From positions 1 to 5,663 of the forward strand of contig CABTXP010000061.1 of the NCBI GenBank assembly GCA_902488815.1: a stretch of 5,663 bases of DNA, in the 5' to 3' direction. This document shows positions 1 to 5,663 of the stretch, piece by piece (position 1 is the stretch's first letter; every line of letters begins with the position of its first letter). Below the pieces are notes generated by a model, which saw only the letters and a program-made list of their open reading frames with translations, ran no database searches and was not told the origin of the DNA. The position numbers were made by a program, and so were the translations under genes. The stretch is from an uncultured Eubacteriales bacterium. Lineage in GTDB: Bacteria; Bacillota; Clostridia; Tissierellales; Peptoniphilaceae.

Positions 1-156
1 TCATTATACCATTTATACAAAATCCATACCTAAATACAATCTACCTCAAACCATAACCCCATGGAAAAATTACTTCAAACCCTAAATAGGAATAAATTCA
101 TAGAATACCACACTAATATCATTAAAGCATTGTACAAAATAAATACAAATTTTACT
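1..156. other. G-depleted intergenic stretch, no gene seen
   Basis: No credible coding region is visible on either strand. All three reverse frames meet stops quickly, and the only forward ORF (36 codons from the ATG at 61) has no ribosome binding site. The + strand is strongly G-poor: I count 7 G against 34 C, and the first 60 bases have 19 C and no G. Genes in low-GC Firmicutes usually have more G than C on the coding strand, so this skew fits a leader or upstream region belonging to a leftward gene outside the window. That is an inference. Confidence 0.5.
3..11 (-). promoter_or_regulatory. Possible leftward extended -10 promoter element
   Basis: Read on the minus strand, positions 11 to 3 give TGGTATAAT, an exact match to the extended -10 form TGnTATAAT. 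The hexamer 17 bases further upstream (positions 31-26) reads AGGTAT and is a poor -35, but extended -10 promoters can work without a good -35. It would drive a gene lying left of the window. In AT-rich DNA such a match can arise by chance; the G-poor + strand from 1 to 156 gives mild support for leftward transcription nearby. Confidence 0.25.
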
Positions 157-165
157 GGGGGGGGG
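157..165. repeat. Homopolymeric G9 tract
   Basis: Nine consecutive G residues lie in a stretch that has only seven G in the preceding 156 bases. The tract is about 52 bp upstream of the -35 box of the predicted gene 1 promoter, or about 90 bp upstream of the likely transcription start. Mononucleotide G tracts of this length are a known substrate for slipped-strand length change, and in other bacteria such tracts near surface-protein promoters alter expression. Here that role is inference. The tract does not join any long reading frame at 8, 9, 10 or 11 G. Confidence 0.85.
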
Positions 166-190
166 TATTAAACCCTGACAAAAGCTTGTG

Positions 191-211
191 AATCCAAGAA
201 AACTTAGGATT
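191..211. promoter_or_regulatory. Imperfect inverted repeat upstream of the gene 1 promoter
   Basis: AATCC (191-195) pairs with GGATT (207-211), and AAG (196-198) pairs with CTT (203-205). A206 is bulged and the loop is AAAA (199-202). The dyad ends six bases before the predicted -35 box, a usual place for an operator or activator site. No T-run follows it, so it is unlikely to be a terminator. No known regulator motif is recognised. Confidence 0.3.
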
Positions 212-217
212 TTAAAG

Positions 218-246
218 TGGAAAAAAATCAATTGTTTTGATATAAT
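218..246 (+). promoter_or_regulatory. Predicted sigma-A promoter of gene 1, extended -10
   Basis: A perfect -10 box TATAAT (241-246) is preceded by TGA, giving the extended -10 form TGnTATAAT (238-246). A 4-of-6 match to the -35 box, TGGAAA (218-223), sits at the optimal 17-bp spacing, and the spacer includes an A7 run. Transcription would start near G253, leaving a leader of about 196 nt before gene 1. A 15-bp dyad, ATCAA-N5-TTGAT (227-241), overlaps the spacer and the first base of the -10, so a repressor binding there could block polymerase; this is inference. It is the best promoter seen upstream of gene 1. Confidence 0.65.
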
Positions 247-252
247 ATATCC

Positions 253-434
253 GTATAAACAAAATAACTGGAAGGATAAACTTACATCAATTTATAAATG
301 ACTACTATGCATTGCAAATACTTGAGATGAACATAAAAAAGGTTTACAAATCCAGAATTAAGGAGATGGTTTTTAAATTAGGAAGAGAAAGAGAATTAAG
401 AAGATGTAACTCATAATTTGTTATCTATTTATAG
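253..434 (+). other. Long 5' leader of the gene 1 transcript
   Basis: If transcription starts near 253, the leader is about 196 nt, longer than needed for simple initiation. I find no strong stem-loop with a U-run, no T-box or S-box-like consensus and no recognisable riboswitch. Composition switches to purine-rich: 361-420 has 15 G and 2 C, the reverse of the upstream stretch. A Shine-Dalgarno-like AAGGAG (360-365) directly abuts an ATG at 366 that opens a 16-codon ORF ending at 416, but spacing of zero makes translation doubtful. The length leaves room for post-transcriptional control, which is not shown. Confidence 0.35.
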
Positions 435-441
435 AAAGGAG
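435..441 (+). promoter_or_regulatory. Ribosome binding site of gene 1
   Basis: AAAGGAG lies seven bases before the ATG at 449. This is ideal spacing and fixes the start, which also gives a complete signal peptide. Confidence 0.85.
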
Positions 442-448
442 AAAAAAT

Positions 449-3400
449 ATGGACAACAAACAAATAAGAAAAAGATATTTGTCCTTGTTCCTAGCCCTAA
501 TAATGATATTAGGAACATTGCCTACAAATATCTTTGCAGAAGTTGAAAAGGCGGATTGGACCATAGATGAGCAAAAAGAAGCCGGAATGAGCTTCTGGAA
601 ACTATCTGATATTAACGAAGTAGTTGTCGTAGCCAATGCTGAAGGCTTTAAGACACCTTCTGTCAATTACATTGGAACTTATATCAATGCAGAAGGAAGA
701 ACAGTTATCAGAGTTTCGTATAGAATGTTTCAAAATTTAGCCTCCGGGGTTTGGCAAAAAGCCCTGTTTAAATTCGATAAAGACTTATATGACCTGATCG
801 ATTTCGGCAACCCGGGAACAGGGATGTATAAGGGAGCGATTGACGGCGGTTGGCACGATTCTAAAACCTACAAAGATATCGTAGCTTTTACCAATGTTGT
901 AAGTTCCCTTTCAGGGGCAGTAAATGTTAAAGAACAGAACTTAAATAACAACGGTAATAAGGTTGGGGCCAGTTCGCGACTGGAAATTCCGATCGACCTT
1001 GTTTTGAGAGATGGCAAAACAGTTGCCGACATTACAGGTCAACCTCATATTCAAATGAGGATAACAAACAAGGACTATTCCAAAGTCTTCTGTGTAGCAG
1101 GAACCGGAAAAGCCGATAACGATAATTCTGATGTGGATCAAAATACAATTGTAACACCTTATAACTCCTACACTTTTATGACCTATATACCGTCTGCAAA
1201 TAATAATGCAGATGTAGGTACAGTGTCTGACTATAACTTGGACTACCAATTCTACTCTGCCAACTCCTATGCCAAATACAATGAGGCGGGAGGGTATCTC
1301 GATGTATTCCATAAACAATCGAAGATGAATTCCGGTGACAACATAGGTGGCGAAAGCTTCGCTTTCAGACAAGTCTTTAATGAAAAATTTGCAGGCGTTT
1401 TAAAACCACAAGATGGCTCAGGCACAGTAGCGGAAGTATTTACTGCAAACCAACAAGGAAAAATGTGGGGCACAACCAAACCCATCAAAATCACTATGAG
1501 TGACTTAAATACATCTGATAATAGTGATTTAAACCCCGGTTTTAAAGGAATACAGGTCGCTTCAAGTTATAAAAATGGCACTATTACGAATACAGGAAAA
1601 TTTGCTGGACTTAACACTGTAATTACTACAGATAAGCCAGAAGATTCTTTCTTAAACAGTGCAACGACAGAGTTTAACTCTGGACTACCGACAATTACCA
1701 GGTACTATATCGACAAAGACAAGTTGGCAGCACAAGGATTAACGACAGACGATCTGGCGGCATTCGACTTTTATTCCACTTTTATTTTAGACAGTACCAA
1801 GAAATTAATCGAGTACACGGCTACCAATAACACAGGTGAAGACATCGTGCTTCCGGCAAATAGCAAAATTGGATTAACTTATTCTAACGGTCCAACGGGC
1901 ACACCGAATTTGGGATTAATGGGTTACTCCCTTACTTTTGGAGAAGGACCTTATAAAATAGAACTTAGATCCAACTTTGATCACACAGGTAAAACACTCA
2001 AGGGTAATGTGGGTTTACAGTATGAGTACAATTTAATTCCGGGCATGACCATTAAGGCAGGAGAAAAAATTACCTTTAGGACGATGAAGTACAATACTAA
2101 GACGCCTCCTAATAAGGTTACTTTAACCTTGCCTAGCACTGTAGGGAACAAGACAATTGAATTGTTACCGGGTGAAAATGGCCCAGAGTTGACAACACCT
2201 AGAAGGTTGAACTACATTACAACCTATGCAGGTGGCTCCGCAACTCAATCCGGTGTAAATCCGGATATCGATGAATTGTTCACCGATTCTCAAAATATTA
2301 CAGGTAGAACGAGATACGTTGGTGCTAAAATCAAACTCTTCTACCCGGATAACACAGACTATGAATTCACCATTGCGGATCAAAAAACCAGAACCAAAAT
2401 GAATGTCAATGGTGCAGAAGAAAATGGCTACACATTTACGACAGAGGGCAAGACCGGATTTGCAATGCCAACAGACCTTGTAAAAGATTCCGTTATCGGT
2501 ATTACAAATACTGACGTTAAAAAGGCATCCACACCAAGCGAAAAAGCTTTTGAAAAAGTACAAGCCAAAGTTACCTTTGACCTAAACGGTGGTAAATTAG
2601 CTACGACTGTAAAATCATTTGAAGGATTTGACACAACTAAGCTAACGGGAACAGAATTTGCTTATAAACTACAAAGAGCAAGTGACACAGCTCCGGTAGT
2701 AAGAATTGCACCAATGAATGAAAAAGCAGCAGGCGCTGCTGACTACACGCCAAATGGATTTAAGGTAGATAACTACATTGACCACAACGGCGATGCATTA
2801 AAAGACGACGCACTTGAACTTAGAAAAATCGTAAGCGACAAGCCTACAAAAGATGGAGTAGTATTCTACGGCTGGACAACAAAGAAAGTTACAAGCGTTG
2901 AAGAATTCAATAAATTGGAAGAATTAAAGACAGAAGACCAAGCAAAAGATACAGTAAAAACATATAAGTTTACAGAAAATTCTCCAATCCTATCTGAAAT
3001 GACCGTATATGCTTTCTATGGACCAGTAAAATCACAAGTAACGAATCCAGTTCAAACTTATGATGAAGCTAAGGACAAGCAATATATCGAAATTACACCT
3101 GCAGAAGAAGGAAAACCACTTCCAACAGATGCAACATATAAGCTTGTTAAGAAAAATGAAGATGGAACTTATACAGAAGTTGAAGGTTTAACACAAACTA
3201 CAAAAGAAGATGGTACACCAGTATTTGATATAACAAAAATACCAAGTGATAAATTCGATCCAGAAGCAGACTACTATATCCAAACAACAGAAAGTGGAAA
3301 GACACCATCTTACTCAGACACACCTATTAAGATTGACAAAGTAGGACCAACATTTACTAATGATGCTGAAGGAAATGCTGTAACATTAATCCAAGACCAC

Positions 3401-3910
3401 TTTGGCTACCAAGTAAAAGTTTCTGCAAATGCAAAAGATGATGCAGGTATCTTAAGAGTCTATGCAGAAGAAGACAAGACTGCGGAAAACAGTTACTATG
3501 ATAAAGATGCAAAAGAAAAGACTGCAAAATTAAATGAATCTATCCAAGATCAACTTGGAGTACAAAAGACATTTACAATTACAGCAGTAGATAAGTTTGG
3601 TAACAAAACTACAGCAACAGAAACTGTTGAGCCAAAAGCTGAACCACTAAGCTTAAAGGCAGAAAGACCACTTGTTGGAGATGACTTTATCTTTGTAACA
3701 ACTTCAAAAGATGCAAATCTTGAAATCAAAGTGATAAAAAGAGATAAATCTGAGGTATCATTAAAGTCTCAGACTCAAACTGACGATACATCTGAAATAA
3801 AACTTCTTAATGCAGATGGCAGTGCATTTACTTTAGAAAGAGGACAAAAAGTAAAAATAACTGCAAGCAAAGACGGTCAAACAGCTACTCTAACAATTAG
3901 AGTTAGATAG
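449..3910 (+). CDS. Large secreted multidomain surface protein, no wall anchor
   Basis: This is a complete 1153-residue secreted protein, probably acting outside the cell as an adhesin or host-binding factor; that role is inferred from domain style. Residues 1-30 are a Sec signal peptide: basic KQIRKR, a hydrophobic core from about 11 to 25, and cleavage after NIFA. Residues 31 to about 580 form a large beta-rich, Asn/Thr/Gly-rich module of a family I do not recognise, with a single Cys in KVFCVAG. Residues about 582-707 look like a connecting beta domain. Residues 708-857 resemble an InlB B-repeat (Listeria-Bacteroides repeat): VTFDLNGGK at the start, YGWTTKK in the middle, MTVYAFYG at the end, with a long insertion. 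Residues about 860-1064 carry Ig-like segments (TDATYKLVKKNEDG; VDKFGNKT), and about 1067-1153 form a last Ig-like domain ending TLTIRVR. No LPXTG motif, C-terminal hydrophobic segment or SLH repeat is present, which is unusual for this type. It ends in tandem TAG codons. Proline codon CCG is common before about 2700 and absent after, suggesting a mosaic gene. Gene 2 follows 30 bp downstream. Confidence 0.93.
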   Translation: MDNKQIRKRYLSLFLALIMILGTLPTNIFAEVEKADWTIDEQKEAGMSFWKLSDINEVVVVANAEGFKTPSVNYIGTYINAEGRTVIRVSYRMFQNLASGVWQKALFKFDKDLYDLIDFGNPGTGMYKGAIDGGWHDSKTYKDIVAFTNVVSSLSGAVNVKEQNLNNNGNKVGASSRLEIPIDLVLRDGKTVADITGQPHIQMRITNKDYSKVFCVAGTGKADNDNSDVDQNTIVTPYNSYTFMTYIPSANNNADVGTVSDYNLDYQFYSANSYAKYNEAGGYLDVFHKQSKMNSGDNIGGESFAFRQVFNEKFAGVLKPQDGSGTVAEVFTANQQGKMWGTTKPIKITMSDLNTSDNSDLNPGFKGIQVASSYKNGTITNTGKFAGLNTVITTDKPEDSFLNSATTEFNSGLPTITRYYIDKDKLAAQGLTTDDLAAFDFYSTFILDSTKKLIEYTATNNTGEDIVLPANSKIGLTYSNGPTGTPNLGLMGYSLTFGEGPYKIELRSNFDHTGKTLKGNVGLQYEYNLIPGMTIKAGEKITFRTMKYNTKTPPNKVTLTLPSTVGNKTIELLPGENGPELTTPRRLNYITTYAGGSATQSGVNPDIDELFTDSQNITGRTRYVGAKIKLFYPDNTDYEFTIADQKTRTKMNVNGAEENGYTFTTEGKTGFAMPTDLVKDSVIGITNTDVKKASTPSEKAFEKVQAKVTFDLNGGKLATTVKSFEGFDTTKLTGTEFAYKLQRASDTAPVVRIAPMNEKAAGAADYTPNGFKVDNYIDHNGDALKDDALELRKIVSDKPTKDGVVFYGWTTKKVTSVEEFNKLEELKTEDQAKDTVKTYKFTENSPILSEMTVYAFYGPVKSQVTNPVQTYDEAKDKQYIEITPAEEGKPLPTDATYKLVKKNEDGTYTEVEGLTQTTKEDGTPVFDITKIPSDKFDPEADYYIQTTESGKTPSYSDTPIKIDKVGPTFTNDAEGNAVTLIQDHFGYQVKVSANAKDDAGILRVYAEEDKTAENSYYDKDAKEKTAKLNESIQDQLGVQKTFTITAVDKFGNKTTATETVEPKAEPLSLKAERPLVGDDFIFVTTSKDANLEIKVIKRDKSEVSLKSQTQTDDTSEIKLLNADGSAFTLERGQKVKITASKDGQTATLTIRVR

Positions 3911-3923
3911 TAGGAGATAAAGT

Positions 3924-3933
3924 AAAAAGGAGG
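3924..3933 (+). promoter_or_regulatory. Strong ribosome binding site that fixes the TTG start of gene 2
   Basis: AAAAAGGAGG contains a perfect AGGAGG (3928-3933), seven bases before the TTG at 3941. The same frame has a stop (TAA) at 3923, and no ATG or GTG lies between it and 3941. The first in-frame ATG (3986) would remove the basic start of the signal peptide. The TTG is therefore the start. Confidence 0.9.
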
Positions 3934-3940
3934 TTTAGAT

Positions 3941-5663
3941 TTGAATAACAAAGTAAATTCAAGATTACTTTCTTTTCTACTTGCAATGGTAATGATATTT
4001 GGAACTATAAGTCCAGCATTTGCAGCTGGACTTGAAGCTCCAATTGATTCCGTGCAAAATGTAGAAAGCGAATTAATCTCAGAAAATGGGAAACTTAGAG
4101 CTAGACTTGTTGCTCCCAAAAATGCACAAGTCCAAACAAGAAGTGCAGGCTTGTTCAGAGCCCCAGCAAAAGCATCAGCTTTTGACCAAACAATCGTAAA
4201 AGTAAATATTGAAAAACATGGAATTGGAACAAATAAATTTGATTTCGATGCTGTGTTTGGAGATAATCCAGATACAAAAGTAACTCTTATCAATTGGGAT
4301 ACAGATGAAACACAAGAAGCTACTTTTAATAAAGACACGCAAAGTGTTACCTTTGACAACCCTGTTTCCATGGAAGACATGACTAACGATGTCTATGGTA
4401 TTGAGTTTGAAGGAACTAACGTAGCTGGAAAGATTACTTTTGATGAATCATCTCCAGACTATAGTGGGGGATCCAATATAACTACATTTACACTTGACCT
4501 TTATCAAGTTAGAAACACTGATGTAGTTGTCACAACAAAAACCGCAGATGGAACAGCAGTAGCAAATCCAACCACTACAGCGACTGGTGGGAAGATTAAG
4601 TTAACTGCAGGAACAGTAACTGAAACGATAGAAATTCCTACAGGAAATGACGCCACTGAAACCGTAACAAGAATTAATACAGGAAATAAAGATGAAATCA
4701 ACAAGGGTGTAGCCTTTACAATTGAAGGCTTAAAAGACGGCGTATTAGTTGATAAGGATAATAACAAAGTCTATAAACCAGGAACACCTGTAATTGATGA
4801 AAATGGACTTAAACCAACAGAAATCACATTCACAGAAAAGCCAATCGTAACAGAAACAGAACCAAAGATTGACGATCCAGAAAATCCTGGAACACAAATC
4901 ACAGACCCTGACTATGTAAAAGTAACATTCGCAGCAGGCGACCACGGAACTATAGCAGAAAACAAAACATATTATGTTTTCAAAGGCGTAGAAATGGCAT
5001 CTGCACTAACTCCACCAACAGTTACAGCAAACGAAAGCTATGAATTTACTGGTTGGGATCCAGCTTTAGCAACAAAATATGATAAAGCTACACAACACGT
5101 TGCACAATATCAATATATAGGAGACGATGTAGTTCCACAAAAGCCAGGAGAAGACAAACCAGACGTACCAGACAACTTCGTAAAAGTAGACTTCTCAGCA
5201 GGAGAACACGGAACAATAGCAGAAACTGAAACAACTATATACTGGGTAAACCCAGAAAAAGAAGTAACAGTACCAGCTCCAGCAGTAACAGCAAACGCAG
5301 GTTACACACAAAAAGAAGGAGCAGACGCATGGGATCACGCATTAACAGCAACATTTGCAGAAGCAACAACAATCATAGCACAATACACAAAATCAGCAGC
5401 CGAACAAGTAAAAGAACTTGGCGGACTAGACCCAGTAACAATAAAAGTTTGGAAGGGCGATACTGTTGATTGGAAAAAGGGAGTTGCTCCAAAAACAGCG
5501 AATACTGATGATAGAAAATTAGTACAACAACTTTTAGATAATGCAGAAGTAACGGATTTATCAAGCAGAAGCTCAGCAAATTCTGGAAAATTTGAAGGAA
5601 AACTTCAAGTTAAGTTTGGTGACGGATCAACATTAGAAGTAGAAAAACAAATGTTAATCGTAA
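3941..5663 (+). CDS. Secreted repeat-containing surface protein, TTG start, 3' end outside window
   Basis: The frame is open from the TTG at 3941 to the window edge: 574 whole codons, C-terminus missing. Residues 1-28 are a Sec signal peptide (NNKVNSR, then a hydrophobic core from about 9 to 23, cleavage after AFA). Residues 29 to about 300 are an unassigned beta-rich, Thr/Asp-rich region containing QTRSAGLFRAPAK (about 64-76). Residues about 300-325 form a Pro/Glu/Asp-rich linker. Residues 326-390 and 414-482 are two homologous InlB-B/SHIRT-like repeats, each with VKVxFxAGxHGTIAE at the start and VAQY or IAQY at the end, joined by a Pro-rich linker. From about 499 (VTIKVWKGDTVDWKKGV) a different module begins that resembles Rib/alpha-like modules of Gram-positive surface proteins; this assignment is tentative. 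Known relatives of this architecture are usually long and end in a sortase LPXTG signal, which would lie beyond the window. It is probably co-transcribed with gene 1: 30-bp gap, no terminator, similar signal peptide. The likely role is adhesion or host interaction, inferred only. Confidence 0.9.
   Translation, partial: MNNKVNSRLLSFLLAMVMIFGTISPAFAAGLEAPIDSVQNVESELISENGKLRARLVAPKNAQVQTRSAGLFRAPAKASAFDQTIVKVNIEKHGIGTNKFDFDAVFGDNPDTKVTLINWDTDETQEATFNKDTQSVTFDNPVSMEDMTNDVYGIEFEGTNVAGKITFDESSPDYSGGSNITTFTLDLYQVRNTDVVVTTKTADGTAVANPTTTATGGKIKLTAGTVTETIEIPTGNDATETVTRINTGNKDEINKGVAFTIEGLKDGVLVDKDNNKVYKPGTPVIDENGLKPTEITFTEKPIVTETEPKIDDPENPGTQITDPDYVKVTFAAGDHGTIAENKTYYVFKGVEMASALTPPTVTANESYEFTGWDPALATKYDKATQHVAQYQYIGDDVVPQKPGEDKPDVPDNFVKVDFSAGEHGTIAETETTIYWVNPEKEVTVPAPAVTANAGYTQKEGADAWDHALTATFAEATTIIAQYTKSAAEQVKELGGLDPVTIKVWKGDTVDWKKGVAPKTANTDDRKLVQQLLDNAEVTDLSSRSSANSGKFEGKLQVKFGDGSTLEVEKQMLIV
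4916..5110 (+). repeat. InlB-B/SHIRT-like protein repeat 1 (65 codons) in gene 2
   Basis: Residues 326-390 run from VKVTFAAGDHGTIAE to HVAQY, with the central TVTANESYEFTGWD typical of the small beta-grasp-like InlB B-repeat / SHIRT families. The family assignment is from memory of the pattern. It aligns with the next repeat at the start (VKVxFxAGxHGTIAE), the middle (VTAN, WD) and the end (AQY). Bases 4934-4961 match 5198-5225 at 25 of 28 positions. Confidence 0.75.
5180..5386 (+). repeat. InlB-B/SHIRT-like protein repeat 2 (69 codons) in gene 2
   Basis: Residues 414-482 run from VKVDFSAGEHGTIAE to TTIIAQY and include IYWVNPEKEV and AWDHAL. The repeat is four residues longer than repeat 1 and separated from it by a 23-residue linker containing PQKPGEDKPDVPD. 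Third positions are almost all A: 12 of 13 Ala codons are GCA, 9 of 11 Thr codons are ACA and all six Val codons are GTA. Repeat 1 is less extreme, with three GTT among six Val codons. Confidence 0.75.

Noticed and set aside
130..156. A promoter with TTGTAC (130-135) and TTTACT (151-156) abutting the G tract
   Set aside because: The spacer is only 15 bp and the -10 match is weak; the TATAAT at 241 is far better.
61..171. 36-codon ORF starting at an ATG and running through the G9 tract, ending with three Gly codons, Tyr and a stop
   Set aside because: There is no ribosome binding site upstream of the ATG, no recognisable protein, and changing the tract to 8, 10 or 11 G gives only nearby stops (TGA within a few codons), so it is not a coding phase switch.
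366..416. 16-codon ORF in the leader, directly after AAGGAG, as a possible leader peptide
   Set aside because: The Shine-Dalgarno-like sequence touches the ATG with no spacer, and the peptide is short with no attenuator-like codon run.
1..448. CRISPR array, tRNA or insertion sequence end in the upstream region
   Set aside because: There are no regularly spaced repeats, no cloverleaf-like pattern and no transposase fragment that I can recognise.
941..1372. Reverse-strand ORF of 143 codons within gene 1, and similar reverse ORFs elsewhere (for example 3877-4380)
   Set aside because: They lie antisense to clear signal-peptide-bearing genes, and the peptides look like low-complexity translations of the opposite strand.
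3911..3940. Terminator between the two genes
   Set aside because: The 30-bp gap has no inverted repeat or T-run; it is only stops plus the next ribosome binding site.

Overview
The window looks like chromosomal DNA from a low-GC Gram-positive anaerobe. The best guess is the Gram-positive anaerobic cocci (Peptoniphilus / Anaerococcus / Finegoldia group). Reasons: AT-rich sequence, Arg encoded almost only by AGA/AGG, strong AGGAGG-type ribosome binding sites, and two long secreted proteins built from Ig-like and InlB-B-like (Listeria-Bacteroides repeat) modules joined by Pro/Glu/Asp-rich linkers. The genus is an inference from protein style and was not checked by a search.

Layout. Positions 1-448 hold no convincing gene. 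The stretch 1-156 is nearly free of G on the + strand (7 G, 34 C) and ends at a run of nine G (157-165). A good extended -10 promoter (TGATATAAT, 238-246) follows, with two small dyads beside it, and then a leader of about 195 nt. Gene 1 (449-3910) encodes a complete 1153-residue secreted protein: signal peptide, a large N-terminal module of unrecognised family, an InlB-B-like module and Ig-like C-terminal modules, with no LPXTG wall anchor. Thirty bases after its stop, gene 2 (3941 to beyond the window edge) begins at a TTG codon behind a perfect AGGAGG. It encodes a second secreted repeat protein, with two tandem InlB-B/SHIRT-like repeats followed by the start of a Rib/alpha-like module; its C-terminus lies outside the window.

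The two genes share a strand, have no terminator between them and carry near-matching signal peptides, so they are probably one transcription unit delivering two surface or secreted proteins. Their function is most plausibly adhesion or host interaction, inferred from domain type only. The points most worth a second look are the G9 tract upstream (possible phase variation), the mosaic codon usage inside gene 1, the absence of an anchor on protein 1, and the TTG start of gene 2, which an ATG-only gene caller would miss.
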